This document shows, piece after piece, positions 31,496 through 42,575 of a DNA stretch of 64,000 nucleotides (position 1 is its first letter; each line of letters opens with the position of its first letter). Made by a program: the position numbers and the translations under genes. The notes below the pieces were generated by a model, which saw only the letters and a program-made list of their open reading frames with translations, did not search any database and was not told the DNA's origin. Location of the stretch: the NCBI GenBank assembly GCA_013365365.1, contig JABVXU010000032.1, positions 244,862-308,861 on the forward strand, written 5' to 3'. The DNA comes from Cruorifilaria tuberocauda (lineage: Eukaryota; Nematoda; Chromadorea; Rhabditida; Onchocercidae).

Positions 31496-33130
31496 ATGAA
31501 CATAAGCAAAAACGAGTTTTTATTCCTCCCACTTGGAGGAGTAGGCAGAATTGGAATGAATGTTAGTTTATATCACTGTCAAAGCAAGTGGATCATGATT
31601 GATCTTGGCATTGGCTTTGCTGACGAAACTACGCCTGGTATCGAACTTCTCATCGCTGATGTAAGCTTTATTGCTCAAAGAAAAAAGGACTTACTTGGAA
31701 TAATAATCACACACGCACACGAAGATCACTGCGGTGCAATTCCCTATCTATGGGAAGAATTGCAATGTCCTATATATGCAACGAACTTTACAGCTAATTT
31801 CCTCAAGGAGAAGTTAAAGGAGTTTCAATTGGAAAGTATGGTACCTGTAAGAGAGGTGAATACAAACAGTAGCCTAAATTTAGGTCCCTTTACTGTCGAG
31901 TTCATAAATGTAACTCATTCAATTCCTGAAGCCCATTCGATATTAATTAGCACTGATATAGGTAGCGTGCTTCATACTGGCGACTGGAAATTCGACCACA
32001 AACCTGTTGTTGGATTAACTTCTAACATAAATCGCCTAAGAGAGATTGGTGATAAAGGCGATCTACTTGCAGTAATTTGCGATTCAACAAACATACTAAG
32101 TAAATGTAATCCTAAGTCAGAAGGTGAAATTTACGATAATATTTACCGAATAATTAGGCAATCTAAAAAATTGGTAGCTGTATCACTTTTCGCTTCAAAT
32201 GTTGCTCGAATTGAAACGATAAGCCAGGCTGCAAAGGCACTAGATAGAAAAGTCGTTTTACTTGGCAGGTCTTTATGGAGAATAGTAAAAGTTGCTCAAG
32301 ATAGCGGATATTTAATCGATTCTGCTCATTTTTTTGAAGCAAAAGATGCAGCAGATCTACCAAGAGAAAAGCTATTGTTAATTTGTACTGGATGTCAAGG
32401 TGAACCAATGGCAGCGACCTCAAAACTTGCTCATAAGAGGCACTATGCATTTAAAATACAACGGGGCGATACAATAATCCTTTCATCAAGAATCATACCT
32501 GGAAATGAAACTCGTGTACATAATATGCTCAACGCTTTTGTTGAGATGGGAGTGGAAGTTATTACTGAAAAGACAGAGCATATTCATTCTTCTGGACATC
32601 CAACAAAATCAGAACTAAGGGAGATGTATTCTTTGATAAAACCAAAAATGTCTATTCCAGTACACGGAGAGTATATTCATACTCATGCACATGTAAAATT
32701 CGCGAAGGAGTGCGGTGTGAAAAAAGCAATAATGATTACACCAGGGGATATTGTAAATTTAGAAAATGGAGAAAAGATTGATGCAATTGACGTTAATTAT
32801 TTTTGTATTGATGGTACATTGCTACGTTACCCAGAAGGTAGCGTTATAAAAATGCGTAAGAGGATGAGGGATGCAGGAGCTATTGTAGTGACAGCAGTTG
32901 TCAATAAAAAAAATAAATTACTTGTTAAGCCAAAGGTATTTACACCTGGTGCTTTTGAAGCAAAAGAGGATGCAGCTATTATACAGAGGATTACAAAAGC
33001 AGTTGAGTCAGCGTTTAGTTCAAGGTCAACAAGGAAAATAAGAAATAAGATTGAGAGTTCAATATTTAGTATCCTAAATGAATACCTACTAAAAAAGCCC
33101 ATAATTAAAGTTCAAATAGAACAGGTGTAA
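31496..33130 (+). CDS. rnj: Ribonuclease J (metallo-beta-lactamase/beta-CASP)
   Basis: Processes and degrades RNA; in many alphaproteobacteria it has 5'-3' exonuclease activity and matures rRNA. It shows the zinc motif THAHEDHCGAIPYLWEEL, further ligands in HSIPEAHSI and HTGDWKFDH, the beta-CASP region with CTGCQGEP, and the late HSSGHPTKSEL and PVHGEYIHTHAH motifs. I take ATG 31496 (544 residues); a TTG 33 bases upstream would only add an atypical leader. It is followed 50 bases later by a 27-bp perfect inverted repeat. Confidence 0.93.
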   Translation: MNISKNEFLFLPLGGVGRIGMNVSLYHCQSKWIMIDLGIGFADETTPGIELLIADVSFIAQRKKDLLGIIITHAHEDHCGAIPYLWEELQCPIYATNFTANFLKEKLKEFQLESMVPVREVNTNSSLNLGPFTVEFINVTHSIPEAHSILISTDIGSVLHTGDWKFDHKPVVGLTSNINRLREIGDKGDLLAVICDSTNILSKCNPKSEGEIYDNIYRIIRQSKKLVAVSLFASNVARIETISQAAKALDRKVVLLGRSLWRIVKVAQDSGYLIDSAHFFEAKDAADLPREKLLLICTGCQGEPMAATSKLAHKRHYAFKIQRGDTIILSSRIIPGNETRVHNMLNAFVEMGVEVITEKTEHIHSSGHPTKSELREMYSLIKPKMSIPVHGEYIHTHAHVKFAKECGVKKAIMITPGDIVNLENGEKIDAIDVNYFCIDGTLLRYPEGSVIKMRKRMRDAGAIVVTAVVNKKNKLLVKPKVFTPGAFEAKEDAAIIQRITKAVESAFSSRSTRKIRNKIESSIFSILNEYLLKKPIIKVQIEQV

Positions 33131-33179
33131 AACTGGTAAAGTGTACTTCTGTTCATCTACCGTTCACTTCTCTTCATTA

Positions 33180-33296
33180 TTTTTGCTTTATTTTCCAAAG
33201 CTATTTTATATATATATTTGTAGATATGCGACTAGATGTTATTAGCACTCCTCTTTCTTATGAATATCTAAATAGCTTTGGAAAATAAAGCAAAAA
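33180..33296. repeat. 27-bp perfect inverted repeat with 63-base spacer
   Basis: The left arm 33180-33206 and the right arm 33270-33296 are exact reverse complements over 27 bases (core TTTTGCTTTATTTTCC, then AAAGCTATTT). Inside the spacer TAGATAT (33221-33227) can also pair with ATATCTA (33264-33270). It starts 50 bases after the rnj stop in otherwise featureless DNA. Perfect conservation of both arms suggests recent origin or active maintenance: a miniature inverted-repeat element, a terminator or stabiliser of the rnj transcript, or a structured RNA. I see no second copy in this window. Confidence 0.8.
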
Positions 33297-34471
33297 CATT
33301 GCAAAATAGTTAAGGTAAATTTACTTATTTTCAGCTTATTTCATGAACACTAGTTCATAGCTCTTGAAATCAAATTTAAAACCTAGAAATGGTTCATTGG
33401 CTATAATGAGTCTAAATAGGATATTAATAGAGCATCAGGATCATCATTTATTTGTTGATTTCTTCAGTAAAGAAGATATTCATTTAGCCAATTGTTTTTC
33501 TAGAAAAGGATAAGAAAAACTATCCACCTTATCCAAGATTAAAATATGACGCGCCCTAATACATTTCAGATGTAGTTTTGCTTTAAGGTTTTCCTAATAG
33601 TTAATAAAACAGTTATAACCTATCACTTATCTAATGATAAAATCAATACAGTGTTTTTAGGTTTTAGCAGTAAGTTTGCAAAAAAATTACTATGAGATAG
33701 TCGTAAGTACTTTTCCTCATTACTATCCAGATCAAAAATACATGGCATTAATTCTGATATAAGTAAAGTTAAAAGTTCTATATAATAAGTTACACTAGAA
33801 AAGCGGAACTAAAAGGAAGCTAGCTTTAAAACAGAAAACATACACCATTCCTTGCTTAGTTACCAAAAGAAGATACGTCAACATCTACAAAAACCCAAAT
33901 ATGAAAATTTCAATATGGATTCCAAGATAGTAGAAAAAAGAATACCTACTTTAAAAGTACAAAATTTAATTTTGTCATATCTGCTAGATTGTAGAAGTAC
34001 TATTTTATAAAGGTAGAATCGCTTAAGCAATTCAAGTCTATGCTTAGTAAAGTCAGTAAAAAAGTCGGAAACATCTCTACACAAATATTTTAACTAATAA
34101 ACTAATCTTACTTTAAACTATCGATTGCTTACTCAGATTTTCTAAAAAGTCCGTGATTACACCAGAAATTAAAGTTGGTGTAATGATTATATTCCCTTAC
34201 CACTTTCATGTTAATGGTACATAAACTCATGGTAGATATAGTAATTTAATTCTTAAAATATAAATTCAACTTCTGCAGTTAACACTTAGCGAGAAGTTTT
34301 TAAATATCTACAACTAAGCGCTAGTTATTCTATGGCAGAGATATATAGAACAAAACAGAAGAAACTGATACTGATCATTAATATTTCTATACACAACCAC
34401 ATGAATTAAAAGTATTGACCTGTAGCATAAGAATTAAATAGCTATAAAAGCAACAAGATAACCTAAAAGTC
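33297..34471. other. Intergenic region, nothing recognised
   Basis: About 1.2 kb after the inverted repeat. Short frames only, none with protein-like sequence. Confidence 0.55.
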
Positions 34472-34666
34472 TCATTTATCTTTCAGCAACACTACTTGAT
34501 GGATAAATATTCTGTAGCAGTTCGACAAAATGACATCGATGTTTTTATCGCACTGATTTTGTTCTACTGGTACTTTAATTCTCATATTAATATATTCTCT
34601 GAAAGTCTCTGTCTCTTCTAGAAACCCTTCCCTTTGGGGGACACTTAGCTCTTGTATAGCAACCAC
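34472..34666 (-). CDS. Short hypothetical ORF or gene remnant
   Basis: A 64-codon frame with a GTG start, better balanced in amino acids than the random frames around it (for example VPQREGFLEETETFREYINM, then KNIDVILSNC). I do not recognise a family. There is no ribosome-binding site, and the next gene (nuoF) is on the other strand. It could be the tail of a decayed gene. Confidence 0.3.
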   Translation of the reverse strand: MVAIQELSVPQREGFLEETETFREYINMRIKVPVEQNQCDKNIDVILSNCYRIFIHQVVLLKDK

Positions 34667-34811
34667 TTGTTAATTTTCATTGTAAGTTTTTAATAAGGTA
34701 TATATTCTTAGATAAGCTATTAACTATAAAATATATCTTTAAGCTTTATTATCAACAAATAAAGTAGCATAGGAGCTTCTGTTTTTAGCATTATTAACTT
34801 CTTAAGCCCAA

Positions 34812-36137
34812 ATGGATATGTTAAAGGAACAAAATAAAATATTTACAAATCTAAATGGTAAAGAAACTCCACTTCTTGAAAGTGCAAAAAAGCTTGGCAG
34901 TTGGCAAAAAACAAAAGAGTTATTAGATTTAGGGTCTGAGAAGATCATCAATGAGGTAAAAAAGTCTGGCTTAAGAGGTAGAGGAGGTGCAGGATTTCCA
35001 ACAGGTCTTAAGTGGAGCTTTATGCCTAGAAATCCCTCAAAAGGGCAACCTGTGTATTTAGTAGTCAACGCAGATGAATCAGAACCAGGCACATGCAAAG
35101 ATAGAGATATATTGAGGTATGAGCCACATAAATTACTTGAAGGGATTCTCTTAGCTAGCAAAGCAATCAACGCATCAACTGCATATATTTATATCAGAGG
35201 TGAATTTTACAACGAGTACCTAATTTTAAAAAAAGCACTTAAGGAAGCTTACCAAGAAGGCTTAATTGGGAAAAATGCTTGTAACTCAGGTCATAACCTT
35301 GACATATTTATTCATAGAGGAGCAGGAGCCTACGTATGTGGAGAAGAAACAGCTCAACTTGAATCAATTGAAGGGAAAAAGGGCTTCCCTCGCATGAAGC
35401 CACCATTTCCTGCAGATGTTGGACTTTTTGGCTGCCCAACTACAATAAATAACGTTGAAACCATAGCTATGGTTCCAGATATTTTGCGTCGCGGAGGATG
35501 GTGGTTTGCATCTCTTGGGAAACCAAACAATACTGGTACTAAGATTTTTAGCATTTCAGGACACGTAAATAATCCATGTAACGTTGAAGAGGAGCTAGGA
35601 ATTCCACTACGTGAATTAATTGAAAGATATGCAGGTGGAGTGCAAGGGGGCTGGGATAATTTGCTTGCTGTAATACCAGGTGGATCTTCAGTTCCATTAA
35701 TTCCAAAATCTATATGTGACACCATTGAAATGGATTTTGATTCATTAAGAGCTGTACAGTCAGGACTTGGTACTGGAGCTATAATAGTAATGAATAAATC
35801 AACTGATATAATAGCTGCAATAGAGAGGTTGTCACACTTCTATATGCATGAATCATGCGGACAATGTACACCATGTCGTGAAGGTACTGGATGGGTATGG
35901 AGAATCATGAAAAGAATGGTAATAGGACAAATTAATCTCGATGAAATAGATAAGTTACTCAATCTTACAACTCAAATAGAAGGACATACAATCTGTGCAC
36001 TTGGTGACGCTGCAGCTTGGCCAGTTCAAGGATTAATAAGACACTTTCGTGACTTAATTGAAAAAAGGTCTCGATCTAGCAGAAACTTTATGAGAAAATC
36101 GAAACCAAAGGAAAAATTAGGTATAAAGATTACTTGA
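34812..36137 (+). CDS. nuoF: NADH-quinone oxidoreductase subunit F
   Basis: The 51-kDa-type subunit of complex I that binds NADH, FMN and cluster N3. The 441 residues include the NADH/FMN-binding [16 protein letters not shown], the FMN segment [18 protein letters not shown], and the [4Fe-4S] ligands in [13 protein letters not shown] plus the later Cys of TICALGD. The start is ATG; a second Met two codons on (MLKEQN) is an alternative. No lesion is seen. It stands alone, with long gaps on both sides. Confidence 0.97.
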   Translation: MDMLKEQNKIFTNLNGKETPLLESAKKLGSWQKTKELLDLGSEKIINEVKKSGLRGRGGAGFPTGLKWSFMPRNPSKGQPVYLVVNADESEPGTCKDRDILRYEPHKLLEGILLASKAINASTAYIYIRGEFYNEYLILKKALKEAYQEGLIGKNACNSGHNLDIFIHRGAGAYVCGEETAQLESIEGKKGFPRMKPPFPADVGLFGCPTTINNVETIAMVPDILRRGGWWFASLGKPNNTGTKIFSISGHVNNPCNVEEELGIPLRELIERYAGGVQGGWDNLLAVIPGGSSVPLIPKSICDTIEMDFDSLRAVQSGLGTGAIIVMNKSTDIIAAIERLSHFYMHESCGQCTPCREGTGWVWRIMKRMVIGQINLDEIDKLLNLTTQIEGHTICALGDAAAWPVQGLIRHFRDLIEKRSRSSRNFMRKSKPKEKLGIKIT

Positions 36138-36566
36138 TAAATTTTACTATACTACTTTTTCTAACCAAAGGCATTCAACTATCCATTAGTAATTTGGATA
36201 GCAAAAGTGTGCACAGAAAATGTCTCATATTCAATCTCTTTTATGTACATCTTATGTCTTTACTAAATTCCGTCCAGAAGCTTTATGATGAAAGTGTACT
36301 TATAGGTTATTTGAAGACAATATAAAAGAAAATGCAAACTGATGAGCATGTAGCTACCTACTATAGAGCTATTTTAACACCTTTTCTCAATCTATAAGTT
36401 TCATAAATAAAAATCAATTCATAATACTTAATGCAGAGTGAGCCTTTATTACACATTCACTTGGCTGAAAGTAAGCCTTCTAGGCATAAGGTTAAACTGC
36501 TTTGGATAATACTTCTTTGACAAACTTAAAACCCAAATATTTATGAAACTATGAAAGGTACTAAAA
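36138..36566. other. Intergenic region, nothing recognised
   Basis: About 430 bases between convergent nuoF and nth. No hairpin as strong as those elsewhere; the 63-codon plus frame at 36134-36325 overlaps the nuoF stop and does not look like a protein. Confidence 0.55.
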
Positions 36567-37199
36567 TTACACCTTTTTTCCCTCAAACTCACATAGGTCA
36601 TGAATTATGCACGCCCTACACAATGGTTTTTGTGCTCTGCAAGTATATCTACCATGCAAAACTAGCCAGCGATGAGCATAAAATAGATATTTCCTTGGAA
36701 TTAAATCCAAAAGAGATTGCTCCGTTTTGAACGCATCTTTTTCTTTTACAAGTCCAATTCTATTGCTCACCCTAAAAACGTGGGTGTCAACTGCCAATGT
36801 TGGAATGCCAAGCACGGAATTTAAGAATACATTAGCACTCTTCCTTCCTACTCCTGGTAAAGAAAGCAAGTCTTCAAAATTTGTAGGAACTTTACTATTG
36901 TACTGCTCAACTAATATTTTGCTGAGCTTAACTATATTTTTTGTTTTAGAATTACATAAACCGATGCTATTTATGCGCTTCCTTAGCTCATTTTGCCCGA
37001 GGATTAGCATCCTCTCCGGTGTATCAGCAATACTAAATAGCTCTTTTGTAATTCTATTAACACTCACATCAGTTGCTCTAGCTGATAAAATCAGCGCAGT
37101 TAGCAATGTAAAATGATTGGTATAGTTTAATTCTATTTTTGGTGTAGGATTCGATTGACTGAACTTTTCGAACACTAATTCTATTTTCTTTAAGTCCAT
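36567..37199 (-). CDS. nth: Endonuclease III
   Basis: DNA glycosylase/AP lyase removing oxidised pyrimidines in base-excision repair. The 210 residues have the helix-hairpin-helix LLSLPGVGRKSANVFLN containing catalytic Lys, the catalytic Asp in VDTHVFRVSNR, and the C-terminal [4Fe-4S] cluster ligands Cys-x6-Cys-x2-Cys-x5-Cys (CRAQKPLCRACIIHDLC). All key residues are present. Single gene, convergent with nuoF. Confidence 0.97.
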   Translation of the reverse strand: MDLKKIELVFEKFSQSNPTPKIELNYTNHFTLLTALILSARATDVSVNRITKELFSIADTPERMLILGQNELRKRINSIGLCNSKTKNIVKLSKILVEQYNSKVPTNFEDLLSLPGVGRKSANVFLNSVLGIPTLAVDTHVFRVSNRIGLVKEKDAFKTEQSLLDLIPRKYLFYAHRWLVLHGRYTCRAQKPLCRACIIHDLCEFEGKKV

Positions 37200-38166
37200 T
37201 TATAGAGCTAAAAGCTTATATTACACTGTTTATCATGTAAATCAAATCACTTGAGGCTTGTACTATTGCTTAGTGTTATCGTTGAATAAACAAGTTTGCT
37301 CATAGAAGTCACTTTCAGTTGATTACTAGTCGCATCTACAAAATATTTTCTAACAACAGGCATTACAGCTTTAAGAATTGAACTAATTTCATAGATTAGC
37401 TCCATTTTGGATTCTATTTCCTAAATCTTCAGCAAAACTTTTTCATATTTTTTAACATATATTTCTCAACTTTTTTAGAAACAACAAGCTAGAACTCCAA
37501 CTAATATTATTAATACAAATAGAGAAAACATACTTACACCTAGAGTAGCCTTTCAGTAATAAGATTTACTAAGAAGTAAATAGAAAAAGCACTGAAACAG
37601 GTAAAATTTCTCTGTATAGCTAAATATTTTTCTGAGCCTTTCCAGGCAAGAAGTCCACTTTTTAAAATACAGACATTAATTTATTGTAATCTCCTGATTA
37701 TTTCCCTTTTAGGGATGCTCAATTTTTAAATAATTTCCCACTAGAACCAATATGATGCAAAATATCAATCATTTTCAGCATTAATGCTTATCTTAACAAA
37801 GGGACAAAAGCCCCTTTTCTTTAACTCTTGGTGAGCTTTATAAATTTGGTCAAACATATTCCTGCTTACACTCATAAAAACAATTTACAAAAACAATTTC
37901 ACATATTACTTCTTCAAGAATTAACTAAAAATAGTAAACCTTACTTATATCTAACAAACTTTTATTCTCAATACATTAAAAACACTGCCATCTAAATATT
38001 GTCTAGTTGTTGAAAATGCTAATATACTACACTACATACAAATAATATGTACCTAATACAGGCATAAAGTGATTGACAATTAACTAAACAAAAAAACCTT
38101 CTTCCCCATCATATAAATATAATTTATCTATTCTTACTACATCAAAGCTGTTTTCTTCAAGTTTGA
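37200..38166. other. Intergenic region with one possible gene remnant
   Basis: About 970 bases between nth and the icd pseudogene. A short protein-like minus-strand run at 37741-37875 is listed separately. The rest shows nothing. Confidence 0.5.
37741..37875 (-). pseudogene. Possible remnant of an unidentified gene
   Basis: From ATG 37875 the minus strand reads 36 codons to a TGA (37767-37765), then seven more sense codons to TAG at 37743-37741. The sequence is convincingly protein-like: MFDQIYKAHQELKKRGF, then KISINAEND. The surrounding DNA in all frames is not. I read this as a fragment of a decayed gene with one nonsense mutation. I cannot name the family. Confidence 0.35.
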
Positions 38167-39460
38167 TTAGCAAGTTATTTGGTCGCTTAAAGATTTTGAG
38201 CCTCCTGGCCAAATTGCAAGCCCTTTTGAGTATATTGCTATAATTTTCGGATTGCCTAATGCAAATAACCTCACCAGACGATCAAGACCTTCTGATCTAT
38301 TCCAGGCAATTGTTATATCACTACCAACCAACTCCCTAACCTTGTAGTCCTTTCTATAATCATCACACGCCTCACTCACTTTACTACTATCTTTGCTGAA
38401 TCATTGATGAGAAATCCACGCAAAGTTTTAGGATTTTTTCCAAAATTATTCACAACAGCTTCTGCAAATTCCCTTGTACTAACTTTCTGTTTGCTCTTTC
38501 CTTCCTTATAAAAATCAGCAGTATGTATGCCATCTTCCAGAGTTTTTAGCCACGCATTGTAAATTAACTTTGCAGCACTTACTTGACCTATGTAAATCAG
38601 CATATGGACTGCAGCATTTAAAAGACCGGAAGGATTAGCCATGTTCTTTCCTGCAATATCAGGAGCAGAACCATGAACTGTTTCAAACATTGCATATTCA
38701 CTATCAACATTACTACTTCCAGCTAATCCCACAGAACCAGAAATTTGTGCCATTATATCTGATAATATATCACCATACAAGTTTCCGGCTACTATAACGT
38801 CAAAATTTTCAGGCTCTGTGGCAACACGTGCTATTCCAATATCGACTTATAATGTTCTGATTTTATAAGACTGTAATCTTTTGCAATTCTGTTAAATACT
38901 GAGTGGAAAGTACCATCTGTCATTTTCATTATGACATCTTTAGTTAAACAAGTTACTTTCTTTCTATTATGCTTTTTCGCATATTCAAAAGCATATCTGC
39001 ATATCTTCTCTAAGTTGGACTTAGTAATAATCTTAGCGCATTGGTAAGAGTCACCAGTAAGCCTATACTCTATCTCTGTGTAAATGTCTTCCTCATTCTC
39101 ACATATTATAATGATATCAAATTTGTTGAACCTACTTTCTATAATAGGATGATACGAAATATATGGCCTGATGTTTGCATATAGTCCAAGATTTTTTCTA
39201 AGCGTAACATTTAAACTTTTATGTCCCTTCACCCTGAGGAGCTGTTGTCGGAGACTTAAGCAATATCTTTGTCCTTTTAATAGACTTCCATCCACTTGGA
39301 GAAATCCCGTGAGACCATCTCTTATAGTAAAGAAGCTTTCCTATTTCAATAATATCCACTGAAATTTTTGCCCCCTGCCCTTGCACAATACTGATAGTAC
39401 CATCTCCATAATTTCTGGTCCGATACCATCACCATACGCAACCGTGATTGGTGTTGACAT
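38167..39460 (-). pseudogene. icd: Isocitrate dehydrogenase pseudogene (multiple frameshifts)
   Basis: Nearly the whole Rickettsiales-type NADP isocitrate dehydrogenase can be followed across frames, from ATG 39460-39458 (MSTPITVAYGDGIGPE) to a C-terminal domain ending at 38167. At least four frame breaks occur: near 39390 (about 22 codons in), near 39220 (before KSLNVTLRKNLGLYANIRP), near 38840 (a one-base loss after SEHY, before DIGIARVATEPENFDV), and near 38385 (before SEACDDYRKDY). The catalytic-domain signatures NLYGDILSDI and ETVHGSAPDIAGKNMANPSG remain readable, so decay is recent. The breaks are small indels, not all in homopolymers, which argues against sequencing error. A functional enzyme would require frame restoration at every site. 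Confidence 0.92.
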
Positions 39461-41296
39461 AACTTTTCTTATTAGAAAATGACTGTCTATATTAATCCAA
39501 ATAACAGAGTAAGACAAGAGATCAATACCATCAAACTAACATACTTATGCCTATTCAATAACATATATACTATATAACTAGCTTATAAAGGTAAATCAAT
39601 AGTACTAAAGAAGATATCAAAGTGATTTATACAGAGTATACAAAGGTACTGTAAGATTACTTAGTTTTTATGTTCCTTTTCTTCCTTACTTGGCAAATCC
39701 ACTTGCATATTTGTGAAAAGATCTTCACTAGAAAGCTAAATAACTAGCAACAAAATGCTATCTACAACTCGCATAGTGAATACAAAATATAACGTTAATA
39801 TTAACAAAACTTGATAAGCAAATCGAACTATTGTGTAATACGACACACCAAAAACAATTATATGATGTTCTATAAGGGAAATATTGAAGTATTTGTTCCA
39901 AGACTTATCTAAAACCATTATTGGTTAGTCACTTCTATATCTTTATAATCTAGCTCATTTTGCTTTTGTTTACGTTATTAACCAATGCAAACAAATGTTC
40001 TATAGCAAATTTTGAAACATGGTAGCAATAGATTGTGAATTCATTAATATTTTTATATGCTATAAAAATAGCAACTCTAATAATATCCTTTTCACTAGAT
40101 GAGATAGCTAAATTAGTACTTATGGACTTACGGTATATAGTACATGTATTTCAAAAAAGAGCAAAGTTCACTACTAGTTATGTACTTGACAGCACAAATT
40201 TTGATAACTCTATAGCCATATTTATCTATTAGTCTATGTATGATTTATTGATACTTTTTCGTTACCTACTGATGGAGACATGAAGATGTAAAGTCTTTTG
40301 ATAACATCAATAAGTATATGAAAGCCAACTAGAATACAAGGACCTACTAAAGCTTCTGGAAGAATATACCATAGAAATCTTTTATATACTAGAGAACTTG
40401 CTAATGATATGCGATAATATACATTATAACATAACATTGATCTAGCATTAAATGAAATATGAAAGTTGTATAACATACAAAAACTGTACTCTTCTGCTGG
40501 AATTTAGGCCTAATTTACTTCCCTTAGCCAGCACAATGTTTCATATATGTAATCTAACTGTTACTCTAGATAAGATTTCAGATTTCAAGATATTATAAAT
40601 TCTATTCCCTGATCAAGTAGAGTATCCTTTAAAATAAAAGGCAAAAAGTGATATGACAAGCATATTTCTGATGAGAAATAGATTTTCTAGAAAAGAAAGA
40701 ATTCATTTTACAATAATACTACAATACAGAAAATGTGCAGCATAGCAAGAACTAACATATATTGGAACTGTGGTAATAGAAAGCACAAAAACTTACTATA
40801 TGGATACAGTAGAGTATAAAATAAAAAAATACTAATCAATTCATTAAAGTAAAAATTTATATACGCTAAAGTTAATCTTGGTATAGGATTGGATGGCAAA
40901 AAATAAATAAATATAAATCAGAAATTAATGTAATAACAGCTATGGAATAACACTAAAAAATATTAGTGTGAGATGATAAAACATAAATACGAAATAGGAT
41001 GTAATCATGACAATAAGGTAGAATAATCGAGAGTAGAGACTAAATCATTACTTTAAAAGTAAACTTAGTTTCTATCAAATATAGAATAGTAGGAAATTAT
41101 TAATGTATCATTTTAGTTGTATAACTTGCAAGAGTATTAAAAATAAGACAAATAATTTCTTATAAAATGAAATTTAAATGGAATCCAAAAGATATAATGT
41201 GGTACAGAACAAAAGACATTTACAAATGAAATACTTCTCAGTATGTGAATGAACCTTGCATTTTATACATCTAATTTGTATTCTAAATAAAGGGAG
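39461..41296. other. 1.8-kb intergenic region, no gene recognised
   Basis: Between the icd pseudogene and tRNA-Pro. The longest frame is 80 codons on the minus strand at 40234-40476, hydrophobic and without a recognisable relative or ribosome-binding site. I consider the region decayed. Confidence 0.55.
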
Positions 41297-41370
41297 CGGG
41301 GCATAGCGCAGCCTGGTAGCGCATTTGGTTTGGGACCAAAGGGTCGGGAGTTCAAATCTCTCTGCCCCGA
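41297..41370 (+). tRNA. tRNA-Pro (TGG)
   Basis: The acceptor CGGGGCA pairs with TGCCCCG; the D arm is GCGCAGCCTGGTAGCGC; the anticodon stem TTTGG/CCAAA encloses TTTGGGA, anticodon TGG; the T arm is GGGAG-TTCAAAT-CTCTC; discriminator A at 41370. CCA is not encoded. Confidence 0.95.
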
Positions 41371-41578
41371 CTTTTACATTAATTTTAATGCGTTTTAAAA
41401 ATTTGCTGGCAACTTACCTTAATCAATTAAGTCTTATGCCTCTCATTAATATATCTATCGTATCCATGACTTACAATTACCTACTGCTAATGTCTAGACT
41501 ATTAGTTACATTCTTATAAACAATTTTACAAGATGCTAGCTACTATATAATATAATCAAAGTTCTCTCAATATTCACT

Positions 41579-42556
41579 ATGATTAGAGCTGTACAAATTA
41601 AAAAAACCGGAGGAATAGAAGTACTAGAGTTTGTTAATAAAAATATAAGTGAGCCAAAAAGCGAAGAGGTTTTGGTACGTCATACAGCTATAGGTTTAAA
41701 TCGTTACGATCTTGAGCATAGAAAAGGCATTCGTGAAATTAAAAATTTTCCTTCAGTACTTGGAGTAGAGGCAGTTGGTGTTGTTGAAAAGCTTGGTAAT
41801 GAAACAAGCAACTATCTAAAGATTGGGGATAGGGTTGGATATTGCACAGCTCCACCTGGGGCATATTGTGAGAGGCGTATCATACACCAGAAATACTTGG
41901 TAAAGATTCCAGACGAAATATCGGATGAAATTGCAGCAGCAGTACTATTCAAAGGCATGGCAGCTCACTATTTAGTCAACCAATCTTATAAAATAAAGCC
42001 TGGTGCTGTTGTTCTTGTACATGGAGCTAGTGGAGGATTAGGACAGATAATATGTCAATGGGCAAGTAACAAAAAAGGAGTAGTGATAGGTTCCGTAAGT
42101 TCTGATGAAAAAATAAAGATAGCTTTACAAAATGGCTGCAGGTACGCAATAAATTACCACGACAATAACTTTATTCCTAAGGTCATGGAGATTACACAAA
42201 GTAAAGGAGTAGGTGCAGTATATGATCCTATAGGCTATACTACAAGGAAACTTTCTTTCAATTCTCTAGGAGAATTTGGCATATATGTCTCCTATGGAGA
42301 GATATCAGGTAGTGCTTCTATTAGCTTCTCTTTGCTTAGTTCACGTTCACTATTTGCTACAGGAACATCAATATATCATTATAAGCATAACAGATTCACA
42401 CTAGTACTTACTGCAGTAGAAATCTTTGAGATGATCAAAAAAAAGACTTTGAATGTAAGGATTAATAAAAAGTATAAATTCGATGAGATAATAAAAGCTC
42501 ACCTTGATATGGAAAATAGAAAAACAGCTGGGTTAAATATCATAAAAGCCCCTTAA
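41579..42556 (+). CDS. qor: NAD(P)H:quinone oxidoreductase, zeta-crystallin type
   Basis: A 325-residue medium-chain dehydrogenase/reductase without the structural or catalytic zinc ligands. Features are the N-terminal GroES-like fold with IGLNRYDLEHRKG and VLGVEAVGVVE, and the NADPH-binding VLVHGASGGLGQIICQWA at the start of the Rossmann fold. Typical Qor reduces quinones one electron at a time with NADPH; substrate is inferred from the family. The gene runs towards uvrD, 19 bases apart, with a shared hairpin over its stop codon. tRNA-Pro lies 208 bases upstream. Confidence 0.9.
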   Translation: MIRAVQIKKTGGIEVLEFVNKNISEPKSEEVLVRHTAIGLNRYDLEHRKGIREIKNFPSVLGVEAVGVVEKLGNETSNYLKIGDRVGYCTAPPGAYCERRIIHQKYLVKIPDEISDEIAAAVLFKGMAAHYLVNQSYKIKPGAVVLVHGASGGLGQIICQWASNKKGVVIGSVSSDEKIKIALQNGCRYAINYHDNNFIPKVMEITQSKGVGAVYDPIGYTTRKLSFNSLGEFGIYVSYGEISGSASISFSLLSSRSLFATGTSIYHYKHNRFTLVLTAVEIFEMIKKKTLNVRINKKYKFDEIIKAHLDMENRKTAGLNIIKAP

Positions 42557-42570
42557 GGGAGTTAAGGCTT
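42546..42570. terminator. Hairpin spanning the qor stop, shared by convergent qor and uvrD
   Basis: AAGCC (42546-42550), bulge CC, TTAA (42553-42556) pairs with TTAAGGCTT (42562-42570) around the loop GGGAG. The stem includes the qor stop codon and ends six bases before the uvrD stop. The position suits a bidirectional terminator, though the T-tracts are short. Confidence 0.5.
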
Positions 42571-42575
42571 ACATT

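Noticed and set aside
40234..40476. 80-codon hydrophobic minus-strand frame
   Set aside because: Hydrophobicity follows from T-rich codons; no start context and no relatives recognised.
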